From positions 1-64,000 of the forward strand of contig CAWHUL010000004.1 in the NCBI GenBank assembly GCA_963832365.1: a stretch of 64,000 bases of DNA. Reading direction: 5' to 3'. Under the pieces are notes generated by a model. That model saw only the letters and a program-made list of their open reading frames with translations. It did not search any database and was not told the DNA's origin. The translations under genes were made by a program, and so were the position numbers. Position 1 is the stretch's first letter. Each line of letters starts with the position of its first letter. Positions 33,159-41,732 of this stretch are shown in pieces. The DNA is from CAWBRT01 sp963832365 (lineage in GTDB: Bacteria; Acidobacteriota; Terriglobia; Terriglobales; Acidobacteriaceae).

Positions 33159-34802
33159 TTATCTGGCCTGAGAGGCTGGAGTTGATTTCGCCCACTGGCC
33201 GATCGTTTCCAGCAGGTTCATTTTGAAATCGCCCACCGACCGTTCTTGAAAATCGAGAAAGGCGGGAGACTCATAAAGAGAGAGGCTCAGCTCGTGCAAG
33301 TTAGAGCCGCTCAGTTGCGGGGTCGCAGGGTTAAAAACCAACTCCCGCAATTGGGACATGATGGCTTCGTCAAAACTTTGCGCGATCATCACTGTGTTAT
33401 TCGGCAAGATCTCCAGGTAGTCTGTCCCCTCGCTGGTGAGCAGCTTCGACGACCACAGCGGGCCGTTGCACGGTGCACTCTGAACACAATCAGTGTTGTC
33501 GCTCGTCTGCTCCCGGGAGACCGTCACTCGTCTTGTCAGCGCCGCTTTGTAGATTTCCGCAAAGCGTTTGGCGGCTTTCGATGTCTTCCAGCGTGAAATA
33601 TAGAGCAAAGAGACGTCGGAGGCCGTCAGCTTCTGATCCGGGATGCCGATGCGCTTAACCGCCACATAGCCGCCGCCATTCCAGTTGGCCGCGACGGTGA
33701 AGAGATCGTTTTCGCGTCCGAACTCGCGCGCCATAATGCGGGCGTCTAATTCTCCGACCATGCCGGAGTCAAGAAGTTCAAATCCAGCGGCGAGAATCGG
33801 ACGGAGATCGGGGATCTTAACGCTGGGCGTAATCGTCTTGGCCAGGTAGGCATCCGGGTGGAGAATCTGGTGCGTGCTGCTTGGCACGCGAGCAAAGGGC
33901 CCGGCAAAAGCCTTTGACTTGCCGCCGCGGCGTAGCAGCTCAACTTCGAAGGCGAGCCCTTCGTTATAAGGGAACATCGTGCTTTCCTTCAGCACGCGCG
34001 GCGCGTCGTGAAGGTTAATCGGCAGATCGTAGCCCCCAAGGTTATTGCTGACTAGGTCCTGAGCGTTCGGCGAATTGGCTAGAGTTATACCCTTGGGGCT
34101 GAGCAGGTAGTCGATAAAAACCACCATCGCTTGGCCCTCGAGCACGGCCCTCTGCGCGATGCTGTGCTCATCCTCATCCGTGCCGCTCACCGCCATGGAG
34201 GCGTTGCCGGATTTTGCGCTCGAGGACCCGGGATGGCGAAGCCTCGATAGATCGTAGTTCTGGTCTTGCAGGGCATGGGTGAGTTCGTGCGCCATGACCG
34301 GCCGCTGCAACTCCAGAGGAACCCAGTTCAGGAGGTACATTGTTTTGTCGCGCAAGTCGTAGTAACCGGCCATCTGCTGCCCCACGGCCTTCAGCAGAAA
34401 ATTCTTCAGCGCAAAATCGGCGGGCAGCAGCCCGAGCTTTTTCAGCACCAGTTCCGACCGCCCGAGCCTGTCCTCCTCCACCTGTTTGGAAAGCTCCTGT
34501 GCGATGTAGGCGTCAATGCGATTTCTGCCGATCAGTTGGTGTTTGACCTGGCTGTGCTTCGGGAAGCCCGTGTCTTTGCTGGCAAAGTCCAGGATTTGAT
34601 CGATAGAGGTGAAGAACTCTTTCGCGTCGTCGGCGCTGACCCGGACCTCGGCCCGCTGTTTCGCGCGAATCTCGCGCGCAATGTCACCCAGGCTGCGGCC
34701 ATCCGCGGTCTGCGCCGCAACCTGCAGCGGACTCTGAAGGCAGTATGCGAACGCACAGAGGAGAAGAATGGAAGCGCCTTTTAATCTCAAATGCTTGGAC
34801 AT
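33159..34802 (-). CDS. Secreted zinc metalloprotease-like protein
   Basis: A 547-residue protein with a signal peptide (GASILLLCAFAYCLQSPLQVAAQ). The zinc motif HELTHALQDQNYD lies near residue 180 (HExxH), and a possible third ligand Glu is in VLEGQAMVVFIDY about 45 residues on, a gluzincin-like spacing. The rest has no known domain that I can name; a late segment GTDYLEILPNNTVMIAQSFD may form a small C-terminal domain. It is likely periplasmic or secreted. Similar long HExxH proteins with unknown targets occur in Acidobacteriota. It lies alone, divergent from the cytochrome module. Confidence 0.72.
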   Translation of the reverse strand: MSKHLRLKGASILLLCAFAYCLQSPLQVAAQTADGRSLGDIAREIRAKQRAEVRVSADDAKEFFTSIDQILDFASKDTGFPKHSQVKHQLIGRNRIDAYIAQELSKQVEEDRLGRSELVLKKLGLLPADFALKNFLLKAVGQQMAGYYDLRDKTMYLLNWVPLELQRPVMAHELTHALQDQNYDLSRLRHPGSSSAKSGNASMAVSGTDEDEHSIAQRAVLEGQAMVVFIDYLLSPKGITLANSPNAQDLVSNNLGGYDLPINLHDAPRVLKESTMFPYNEGLAFEVELLRRGGKSKAFAGPFARVPSSTHQILHPDAYLAKTITPSVKIPDLRPILAAGFELLDSGMVGELDARIMAREFGRENDLFTVAANWNGGGYVAVKRIGIPDQKLTASDVSLLYISRWKTSKAAKRFAEIYKAALTRRVTVSREQTSDNTDCVQSAPCNGPLWSSKLLTSEGTDYLEILPNNTVMIAQSFDEAIMSQLRELVFNPATPQLSGSNLHELSLSLYESPAFLDFQERSVGDFKMNLLETIGQWAKSTPASQAR

Positions 34803-35226
34803 TTACGGAATTCACCTGAATCGACCAATCTCATGGTAGCCAATGCCCAAGCAAGAAGAAACGTTACCGCCGGAACATACTTTAGTAACGTCTGCGCCGG
34901 GGAAGACGTGTGAACGGCGATTGCGCGCGGGCCTGAATCTGTCTTCAGGTGGTGGAAATGCACAGGCCGTTCTTCCTGGCGGCCGGAATTCGTCTTTTGC
35001 ATTGCACACTCAAAATGTGACGAGCATCACTGCCTTGTGTTCACCAGATAAGGGATAAAAGAAGCAATACGCTGCTTGCGTTCGCAAGCCGGCTGCACAC
35101 CTGGGGAACATGGATGGCAATTGAACGAAAACGAAGCTGTCTTTTGGCTTGGGTGCCATCGCGGCGTTGCTTAGCAGAGTCCTATCGAACACAGCTTGTC
35201 GCTCGGAGCGCATTGCGAATACCCCT
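34803..35226. other. Divergent promoter region, protease and cytochrome module
   Basis: The region holds the promoters of two divergent units and the CRP-like site at 35016-35031. No gene is recognised. An in-frame TTG at 35149 could extend the cytochrome by 26 residues. Confidence 0.5.
35016..35031. promoter_or_regulatory. CRP/FNR-family-like site upstream of the cytochrome module
   Basis: TGTGACGAGCATCACT matches TGTGA-N6-TCACA with one mismatch and sits about 195-210 bases before the cytochrome start and a similar distance from the protease start. Redox-responsive CRP/FNR proteins often control respiratory modules, which fits the neighbour. Confidence 0.42.
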
Positions 35227-35700
35227 GTGAAAATACCCAAAGACGCACGACATCTGTTGCGGCTCGCGGCGGTCTTCCTGGTAGGCATAGTTCTGTTCTT
35301 ATTAGGGCGAGGCTTCCTCGTCCCGCGCAGCTTTTACCAGTACGGCCATTACCGGGGCAACGCGATTGCCGAAATCGCCGCGCATCCGGCTGTATTTGCC
35401 GGCCACCAAACCTGCGAGATGTGCCATTCCGACGTGCTTGAACTAAAGCAAAAAGGCAGGCATGCGCGAGTCGATTGCGAGGCGTGCCATGGGGCGCTGG
35501 CAAAGCATGCGGAAGACCCTGGCTCGGTCAAGCCGGCGAAATTGCAAGCCGCCGTGCTTTGCGCACGTTGTCACGAAGCGAACATTGCCAAACCGAAGCA
35601 GTTTCCGCAGGTCGTCCCGGCGGAGCATTCGGGCGGAGCCGCCTGCGATATGTGCCACCAGCCACATAGTCCGGCGCTCGATTCGGGGAAAAGCAAATGA
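35227..35700 (+). CDS. Membrane-anchored tetraheme c-type cytochrome
   Basis: About 157 residues from a GTG at 35227. One N-terminal membrane helix (LLRLAAVFLVGIVLFLLG) anchors a periplasmic domain with four CxxCH heme sites: CEMCH, CEACH, CARCH and CDMCH. Extra His such as in GHQTC and RHARVD may serve as distal ligands. It probably passes electrons between the FeS/NrfD pair and periplasmic partners. Its stop overlaps the start of the FeS gene (ATGA). The start is uncertain, since neither the GTG nor the TTG at 35149 has a strong ribosome site. Confidence 0.85.
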   Translation: MKIPKDARHLLRLAAVFLVGIVLFLLGRGFLVPRSFYQYGHYRGNAIAEIAAHPAVFAGHQTCEMCHSDVLELKQKGRHARVDCEACHGALAKHAEDPGSVKPAKLQAAVLCARCHEANIAKPKQFPQVVPAEHSGGAACDMCHQPHSPALDSGKSK

Positions 35701-36428
35701 ACATTACCCGCCGCCGACTCCTCATTCTTTTGCCTGCCGCCGCCATTGCTTGGAAACACGTTCTGGCGGGAACGCCGGAAGAGTCGCCCAACTACAAGTT
35801 GACGGAACACTGGTGGGGCATGCTGGTGGATATTACCAAGTGCATTGGCTGCGGCAACTGCGTCCGGGCCTGCCAGACGGAGAACGAGGTTCCCGACGGG
35901 TATTACCGCACTTGGGTGGAACGGTACCATGTGGAGGGCTGGGGTTCCGAAAACCCCAAGGTGGATTCGCCCGACGGCGGCAAGAATGGATTTCCGCCCA
36001 ACAGTCAAAGCGGAGGAAAGCATTTCTTTGTCCCCAAGCTGTGCAACCACTGTGTGGAATCACCTTGCACCCAGGTCTGTCCCGTAGGCGCAACGTTTGT
36101 CAGTCCCGACGGCGTGGTCTTGATCGATCAGAAATACTGCCTCGGCTGTCGCTATTGCGTGCAGGCATGTCCCTACGGCTGCCGATTCATTCATCCGCAA
36201 AAGGAAACTGCCGAAAAGTGCACGCTCTGTTATCACCGGATCACGAAAGGACTTACGACCGCGTGTTGTGAGTCGTGCCCGACCGGGGCGCGGCAGCTTG
36301 TCGACCTGAAGAATCCCAAGGATCCGATCCACGAGTTCTTGAGGACTCACAGCATACAGGTTTTGAAACCATACATGGCTACCAACTCAAAGGTCTTCTA
36401 CAACGGGTTGGATGGTTCGGTGCGATAA
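35697..36428 (+). CDS. Tat-exported ferredoxin-type FeS protein (NrfC/DsrO-like)
   Basis: A 243-residue periplasmic electron carrier. It starts MNITRRRLLILLPAAAIAW, a twin-arginine-like signal. Four cysteine clusters follow: CIGCGNCVRACQ, CNHCVESPCTQVCPVG, CLGCRYCVQACPYGC and CTLCYHR with CCESCPTGA, the set for four [4Fe-4S] centres seen in NrfC, DsrO and HybA-type subunits. It would couple the NrfD-like quinone-site protein encoded next to the tetraheme cytochrome before it. No molybdoenzyme or catalytic subunit gene is near. Confidence 0.92.
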   Translation: MNITRRRLLILLPAAAIAWKHVLAGTPEESPNYKLTEHWWGMLVDITKCIGCGNCVRACQTENEVPDGYYRTWVERYHVEGWGSENPKVDSPDGGKNGFPPNSQSGGKHFFVPKLCNHCVESPCTQVCPVGATFVSPDGVVLIDQKYCLGCRYCVQACPYGCRFIHPQKETAEKCTLCYHRITKGLTTACCESCPTGARQLVDLKNPKDPIHEFLRTHSIQVLKPYMATNSKVFYNGLDGSVR

Positions 36429-36438
36429 GGAGGTTCGT

Positions 36439-37620
36439 GTGCCGCTGGTCGATGGATTTATGTACCCCAATGAAGTGGAACTCCAGTGGAGCGTACTGAT
36501 CGTCCTTTATCCGTACCTGACGGGACTGGTGGCTGGCGCCTTCATCCTGGCGTCGCTGGAAAGGGTGTTCCGGGTCGAGGCGGTGAAGCCGACCTACCGG
36601 CTTGCGTTGCTGACGGCGCTCGCATTTTTGTTGGTCGCACCCCTGCCGCTGCAACTGCATTTAGGACACCCGGAGCGCTCCTTCGAGATGTATTTGACCC
36701 CGCACCGGTCGTCGGCGATGGCGATGTTCGGCTTCGTCTATTTGTGGTATCTGATGGCGGTTCTGGTGGTTGAAATCTGGCTCGACTACCGGCGCGACAT
36801 TGTCTTGTTGTCTCAATCCTCCCACGGTTGGAAGCGGCTGATCTACCGCGTGCTCACGCTAGGCTCCGACAACATCAGCGAACGTGCGCTGCAGATTGAT
36901 GAAAGAGTAGGCTGGCTGGTAACGGTGATCGGAATTCCATCCGCATTTTTGCTGCATGGATACGTGGGTTTTATCTTTGGTTCGGTGAAGGCGAATCCAT
37001 GGTGGTCCACGCCATTGATGCCCGTCGTATTTCTCTTCTCGGCCATGGTATCGGGCATTGCCGCCGTAATGTTGCTTTACATGTTTCTGAACTGGCTCCG
37101 CCGGGTGCCGATTGACATGCGCTGCGTGGACACCGTCGCACGATACCTGTTCTATACATTCATCATCGACTTCAGCCTTGAGATGCTGGATCTCATACAC
37201 CGCATCTACGAGGCAGACGAATCGTTCCGCAGCCTCGATTTCATGGTCCATACCCGGCTGTTCACGTCGCAAGTACTCATCCAGATTCTGGCGGGCACCG
37301 TACTTCCCATTGGATTGCTGGCGCTAACCCAGGTGCTGAGGCTGCCGGAGGTGGCGCGCAAATGCGTTTACTCCGTTGCGGGCCTGCTGACCCTGATCGG
37401 CATCTTCGCCATGCGCTGGAATGTAGTCATCGGCGGGCAGCTATTCTCCAAGAGCTTTCTCGGATACACCACCTACAAGATGGGGTTTGTGACGCGCGAA
37501 GGACTATTGGTGGCCATCGTCCTTTCAATCCTTCCCCTCCTGATTCTGGGAGTGCTGGTAAAACTCCTGCCGCCTTGGCCGGAGAAGAATGCGATGCTGG
37601 CGCCACAGCCACCGGCCTGA
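36439..37620 (+). CDS. NrfD/PsrC-family membrane subunit
   Basis: About 393 residues from a GTG at 36439, chosen because AAGGAGG lies five bases upstream and the previous gene stops at 36428. It has about nine or ten membrane helices, beginning VLIVLYPYLTGLVAGAFILA, and LPLQLHLGHPERSFEMYL near residue 80, a region tied to quinone binding in PsrC-like proteins. It exchanges electrons with (mena)quinone and the periplasmic FeS protein. Cytochrome, FeS protein and NrfD in this order resemble DsrJOP and NrfBCD units. Confidence 0.92.
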   Translation: MPLVDGFMYPNEVELQWSVLIVLYPYLTGLVAGAFILASLERVFRVEAVKPTYRLALLTALAFLLVAPLPLQLHLGHPERSFEMYLTPHRSSAMAMFGFVYLWYLMAVLVVEIWLDYRRDIVLLSQSSHGWKRLIYRVLTLGSDNISERALQIDERVGWLVTVIGIPSAFLLHGYVGFIFGSVKANPWWSTPLMPVVFLFSAMVSGIAAVMLLYMFLNWLRRVPIDMRCVDTVARYLFYTFIIDFSLEMLDLIHRIYEADESFRSLDFMVHTRLFTSQVLIQILAGTVLPIGLLALTQVLRLPEVARKCVYSVAGLLTLIGIFAMRWNVVIGGQLFSKSFLGYTTYKMGFVTREGLLVAIVLSILPLLILGVLVKLLPPWPEKNAMLAPQPPA

Positions 37621-37674
37621 AAGGTGAGAAGCTTCCGAGGCGCTGGTCTCGTTCTTGAATCTAGTCGCCGCGCC

Positions 37675-38451
37675 TCAGGGATGGGCAATATAGTCCAGGC
37701 GCCCGCCGTCGACGGTGAGAATCTGCGCAGTGATGAAGCTGGATTCAGGTGAAACCAAAAAAGCCACGGCGTGCGCAATATCTTCCGGCTTGCCCGCGCG
37801 GCGCACCATCGCGATTGCCGAGAGTCGCTCGGTCACGGCTGCAACTTGCTCGGGAGTGCGATTCTGGAACGTCAGATCCGTAGGCACGAAACCTGGAGCT
37901 ACCGCGTTGACCGTGATGCCGTGCGGCCCAAGTTCCATGGCGAATCTCTTCGTCAGCACGGAGACCGCTGCTTTGGTGGCTGCATAGAAAGTTGTTCCGG
38001 CCAGTGAGGTGCCGTTAGCTGCGATGGAACTCAGGTTTACGATCCTTCCGTAGCGCCGCGCCTGCATGCCGGAGACAACCGCGCGGGTCACGTTGACCAG
38101 GCCATCCACATTCGTGCGCCGCATGGCCTCCATCTGCGAGTAATCGAAATCCAACAGATCGCCGCGCCGGGTGATGCCGGCGTTGTTTACCAGCACGGCG
38201 ACCGGGCCGAACTCCTGCTCGATCCGTTGAACCATGTTTGCGACGGCTTGTGCGTCTCCCACGTCAGCGCCTATCGCCAGCGCGCGACCACCCGCGGCCT
38301 GTATCTGCGCCACCACGGCTTCCGCATCGTCGCGGCGTTCGCGATAGTTGACCGCCACTGCCGCGCCTTCGCGTGCCAAACGGAGCGCAATTGCTCTTCC
38401 AAGTCCCCGCGAGCCGCCCGTTACCAGTGCAGTTGTTCCTTGCAGAGTCAT
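37675..38451 (-). CDS. SDR oxidoreductase, FabG-like
   Basis: A 258-residue classical SDR. It has TGGSRGLGRAIA (NADP-binding), NNAGITRRGDL, the catalytic Ser in IVNLSSIAAN, YAATK with Tyr and Lys, and the end GQILTVDGGRLDYI-like (AQILTVDGG). It probably reduces 3-oxoacyl groups or a similar ketone. Two adjacent ATGs at 38457 and 38451 are possible; neither has a clear ribosome site, and I choose the one giving MTLQGTTALVTGG. It is convergent with the NrfD gene, and its start is about 90 bases from the rsmB stop upstream. Confidence 0.88.
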   Translation of the reverse strand: MTLQGTTALVTGGSRGLGRAIALRLAREGAAVAVNYRERRDDAEAVVAQIQAAGGRALAIGADVGDAQAVANMVQRIEQEFGPVAVLVNNAGITRRGDLLDFDYSQMEAMRRTNVDGLVNVTRAVVSGMQARRYGRIVNLSSIAANGTSLAGTTFYAATKAAVSVLTKRFAMELGPHGITVNAVAPGFVPTDLTFQNRTPEQVAAVTERLSAIAMVRRAGKPEDIAHAVAFLVSPESSFITAQILTVDGGRLDYIAHP

Positions 38452-38540
38452 GCGCATGATTGTACGAGAGTTCCGGTCCGGTTTCGAGACCAGCGTCACC
38501 AGAGGTATGTCCCATGAAGTTACTCTGTCGCGCCGCATGG

Positions 38541-39899
38541 TCAAGCCGTGAGCATGGCCGCAAAGAAGCCGTCGCAGGGATGGGTTCCAGGCAGCGTGCG
38601 CAGGTAGGGGCCGCTCATGAGGCTCTCCACGTCAGGCCACGTCAACTCGCCCTCGGCTTTCAGCTCCTGCAATCGGGTGCGGCAGTCCAGCAGCCTGGCC
38701 TGCGGGTGCTCGCGCAAGACTTCTTCAACCACCGCGGCGTTCTCTTCCGCTTCCAGCGAGCAGGTGGAGTAAACGATCACGCCTCCGGGCGCCAGATGCC
38801 GGAGCGCCGCCGCTAGAATCGCTTTTTGCCGCCCGTGCAGGTCAGTGAGATCGTCCGGGCCGAGCTTCCACTTGATCTCAGGATTGTGCGCCAGCGTCCC
38901 GGTTCCCGAGCAGGGCACGTCGGCGAGGATGCGGTCGAAGTCGCGACCATAAGAAAGCGCAGTCGCATCCGTAGTGAGCACCTGAACCCCCGTGTACGCC
39001 GCCATCCGCCTCCGTAACTGCTCCGCGCGGTGCGGGTGCAATTCCACGGCAACGATGGCCGCCCCGGGATTTGTCTCCGCCAGCGCCACCGTTTTGTTCC
39101 CCGGTGCGGCGCAGCAGTCCAGAATGCGCGAGCCCGTGCCAACCAGTGCACCAACCAGTTGCGAGCCCTCGTCCTGAATCGCCAGGTGATGCTCCAGGTA
39201 GGCGGACGCGTGTACCACATCACCATAGAGCACCACTCGCACCGAGCGCAATAAGCGTCCCGGCGCCAACTCAATGCCTTCCGCGCGAAGCTGACTCTCA
39301 ATCGCTTCCGCTGCGCTCGCCGGCATGCGAAGAGCAACCGGCGGCGCTTGCTGATCGAATTCGCAAATGCGGTGCGCGCGCTCGATGCCGAATTCAAGCG
39401 CCCAGCGAGCCACGAGCCATGATGGATGAGCCGAAGCGGCGGCCTGTGCTCCGGATGATGCGGCTCCCGCGCCGAGGACCTCGCCGGCAGCGGTGCTCTT
39501 ATCGCTGGACTTGCCGATCAGCTTACGCAATACCGCGTTGGCGAACGGCGCAGCCGATTTCTTGCGCGCCCGCTTCACCAGTTCGACGCTCTCATTGACC
39601 GCCGCGTGCGCGGGAACGCGGTCCAGAAAGCGAAGTTGATACGCACCCAGGCGCAGTGCCACCAGCACTTCCGCGTCAATCCGGTTCAGCTTTTGCGACG
39701 AGACTGACTGAATGTCGTTATCGAGCGCCGATTGCCACCGCAGAGCGCCCATCACCAGCTCCGTGCACAGGCCCCGGTCGGCGGCGGAGAGCGCGGCCAG
39801 CCGCTCAGAATGCAGCAGCTCCGACGCATACGAGCCCTGCTCCTGCACTCGCAGAAGAATCTCAAAGGCGGCAAGCCGGGCGGCGGAGATGGACATCAT
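38541..39899 (-). CDS. rsmB: 16S rRNA (cytosine-967-C5) methyltransferase RsmB
   Basis: A 452-residue protein with two domains: an N-terminal NusB-like RNA-binding fold (ARLAAFEILLRVQEQGSYAS, residues 5-140) and a C-terminal SAM-dependent methyltransferase. The latter shows LDCCAAPGNKTVALAE (SAM site), ILADVPCSGTGTLAHNPEIKW with the Cys that releases product, and YSTCSLEAEENAAVV with the nucleophilic Cys of the TCS motif. It methylates C967 of 16S rRNA with S-adenosylmethionine. It follows fmt on the same strand, an order common to many bacteria, with heptamer repeats in the gap. The linker at about 145-160 is Ala-rich. Confidence 0.93.
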   Translation of the reverse strand: MMSISAARLAAFEILLRVQEQGSYASELLHSERLAALSAADRGLCTELVMGALRWQSALDNDIQSVSSQKLNRIDAEVLVALRLGAYQLRFLDRVPAHAAVNESVELVKRARKKSAAPFANAVLRKLIGKSSDKSTAAGEVLGAGAASSGAQAAASAHPSWLVARWALEFGIERAHRICEFDQQAPPVALRMPASAAEAIESQLRAEGIELAPGRLLRSVRVVLYGDVVHASAYLEHHLAIQDEGSQLVGALVGTGSRILDCCAAPGNKTVALAETNPGAAIVAVELHPHRAEQLRRRMAAYTGVQVLTTDATALSYGRDFDRILADVPCSGTGTLAHNPEIKWKLGPDDLTDLHGRQKAILAAALRHLAPGGVIVYSTCSLEAEENAAVVEEVLREHPQARLLDCRTRLQELKAEGELTWPDVESLMSGPYLRTLPGTHPCDGFFAAMLTA

Positions 39900-39900
39900 T

Positions 39901-39944
39901 CAGGTCTCAAGTTTCAAGTTTCGCGTTTCAAGTTTCGAGTCTAA
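39901..39944. repeat. GTTTCAA/GTTTCGA heptamer repeat cluster
   Basis: Several consecutive units of the seven-base pattern GTTTCRN (CAAGTTT, CGCGTTT, CAAGTTT, CGAGTCT) lie just upstream of rsmB, between it and fmt. The same motif forms the larger array at 40979-41124. Confidence 0.75.
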
Positions 39945-40024
39945 GAGTTCCCAAAGCGTCGGCGCTTCGGTCGCCATGACACCCTGTTGGGAATTCGGTC
40001 ACACAAGGGAACTGCTCTTACCCG

Positions 40025-40969
40025 TCACCTCGGCTCGCCCAGCGTTTCGCCGGCTTGCGGGTGGTAGCCGTTGATGAATTCTCGTGCGCTCATGCGGCGT
40101 TTGCCTTCCGGTTGCAGTTCGAGGATTTCGAGCGCGCTCTGTTCCGCACAACCTGCGAGCAGGGAATCGCCCGCGATGGCAATCGCTCCCGGACTGAGCT
40201 CGCTGTCCAATGGGCGTGCCATCGGACGTCCCGAGAGCGTCAGGTTCTTACCGCGAAAGCTGGTGTATGCGCCCGGCCACGGCTGGAAGCCGCGCTGGCG
40301 ATTAAAAATCTGAGTTGCCGTGCGGCGGAAATCGATGCGGCCATCTTCACGGGTAAGAATCGGCGCAAGCGTCGCCTCGCGATCGATTTGCGGCCGTGGA
40401 ATGATCGTGCCGCCGGCCAATCCGCACAGAGTTTCCAGCATCAGCTCGGCGCCGATGGCGGCCAGAGGGGGCGCGATGGTCACGGCGGTATCGTCGGGCT
40501 TGATCGCCAACTCTTCCTGCAACAGGATGTCTCCCGTATCCAGCCCGGCATTCAGCAGCATGGTGGTTACGCCGGTGACGGTTTCGCCTTCGGCAATGGC
40601 CCATTGAATGGGCGCAGCGCCGCGATACTTCGGCAATAGCGAGCCGTGCAGGTTGATATTGCCATGTTTGGGCAGCTCGAGCATCCAGCCGGGAATGATG
40701 CGGCCGTAGCCGACCACGATGATGGCTTCGGGTGTTAGGGCTTCCACTTGCGCGCGAAATTCCTGGTTGTTCCTGATCTTGTCCGGTTGCGTGATGGGCA
40801 GGCCGAATTCGAGAGCCTTCTGCTTGACGGGTGAGAACGTGACTTCCATGCCGCGACCGCGAGGGCGGTCCGGCTGCGTCACCACAAGCTGCACATCGTG
40901 CCCGGCGGAGACGAGGCTCGCCAGCGTGGGAACCGCGAATTGGGGAGTACCGCAAAAGATCAGATCCAT
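40025..40969 (-). CDS. fmt: Methionyl-tRNA formyltransferase
   Basis: A 314-residue enzyme that formylates the initiator Met-tRNA using 10-formyltetrahydrofolate. The start MDLIFCGTPQFAVPTLASLV is typical. The active-site segment NLHGSLLPKYRGAAPIQWAI contains the Asn-His pair and the SLLPxYRGxxP signature, and the later Asp lies in AGLDTGDILLQ. The C-terminal domain ends with REFINGYHPQAGETLGE. It stands between def and rsmB on one strand, a classic neighbourhood for protein synthesis start and end processing. The gap to def (161 bases) is occupied by a heptamer-repeat hairpin. Confidence 0.96.
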   Translation of the reverse strand: MDLIFCGTPQFAVPTLASLVSAGHDVQLVVTQPDRPRGRGMEVTFSPVKQKALEFGLPITQPDKIRNNQEFRAQVEALTPEAIIVVGYGRIIPGWMLELPKHGNINLHGSLLPKYRGAAPIQWAIAEGETVTGVTTMLLNAGLDTGDILLQEELAIKPDDTAVTIAPPLAAIGAELMLETLCGLAGGTIIPRPQIDREATLAPILTREDGRIDFRRTATQIFNRQRGFQPWPGAYTSFRGKNLTLSGRPMARPLDSELSPGAIAIAGDSLLAGCAEQSALEILELQPEGKRRMSAREFINGYHPQAGETLGEPR

Positions 40970-40978
40970 GAATCAAAA

Positions 40979-41124
40979 GACGGTTTCAAGTTTCGAGTTT
41001 CAAGAAAAGCAGTTTCACGTTTCGAGTTTCAAGTTTCAAGTTCAGAAAAAGCAGTTCTTGAGTCTCTCACCAGGCAGGCTCCGTGATCCTTAAACTTGAA
41101 ACTCGAAACGTGAAACTCGAAACT
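40979..41124. repeat. Heptamer-repeat array forming a long inverted repeat
   Basis: Tandem GTTTCAA/GTTTCGA/GTTTCAC units at 40982-41042 are matched by AAACTTGAAACTCGAAAC units at 41091-41124 in inverted orientation. The stretch 41012-41036 is an exact 25-base inverted repeat of 41092-41116. The transcript between def and fmt could form a long hairpin. Confidence 0.85.
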
Positions 41125-41130
41125 TTCTTC

Positions 41131-41640
41131 CTACCACTCCCCGGCCTTCTGGAGCTTACGGATCTTGCGGCGCATGAAGTCGCGTTTCAATCCGCTGATA
41201 TGGTGAATGTAGAGTTTGCCGTTGAGGTGATCGGTTTCGTGTAGAAAGGCGCGCGCCAGCAGCTCTTCGCCGGTGTGCTCGTGCCACTCGCCGTTTTCGT
41301 CCTGCGCGCGCACGGTCACGCGATTGGGACGAGAAACCTTCTCCCGGAATTCGGGGATGCTCAGGCAGCCTTCTTCCAGGGTTTGCGAACCCTCGGCCTT
41401 CACGATCTCCGGATTGGCAAGCACCAGTTTTGCCTCGGGGTTTTCCTTGAAGCTGACGTCGATCACCGCCAGGCGCAGCGAAATGCCGATTTGGGGCGCA
41501 GCCAGCCCAACGCCGTGAGCGGCATACATCGACTCGAACATGTCGAGCACCAGCTTCTTCAATTTGTCGTCAAATTCCGTTACCGGCTTGGCCGGGGTTT
41601 CCAGGACGGGATTGCCATATTTAACAATGCTGTAGATCAT
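41131..41640 (-). CDS. def: Peptide deformylase
   Basis: A 169-residue metal hydrolase that removes the N-terminal formyl group from new proteins. All three family motifs are present: GVGLAAPQIG (about 45), EEGCLSIPE with the metal-ligand Cys (about 90) and LHETDHLNGKLY with HExxH-type ligands (about 132). The start MIYSIVKYGNPVLETPAKPV is typical; the ATG at 41640 is therefore preferred to one 72 bases upstream, though the ribosome site is weak. It lies between aroC and fmt on the same strand. Confidence 0.96.
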   Translation of the reverse strand: MIYSIVKYGNPVLETPAKPVTEFDDKLKKLVLDMFESMYAAHGVGLAAPQIGISLRLAVIDVSFKENPEAKLVLANPEIVKAEGSQTLEEGCLSIPEFREKVSRPNRVTVRAQDENGEWHEHTGEELLARAFLHETDHLNGKLYIHHISGLKRDFMRRKIRKLQKAGEW

Positions 41641-41732
41641 TCGCTTAGTCGTTCCGTGAACCGGTTCCAGCAATTCTGCAATTGCGCGCACCCTACCACG
41701 GAGGTGCCGCAACGTGCAAGGAAATCATTCGC

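Noticed and set aside
40979..41124. CRISPR array
   Set aside because: The repeat unit is only seven bases with no spacers of constant length; it is a heptamer array.
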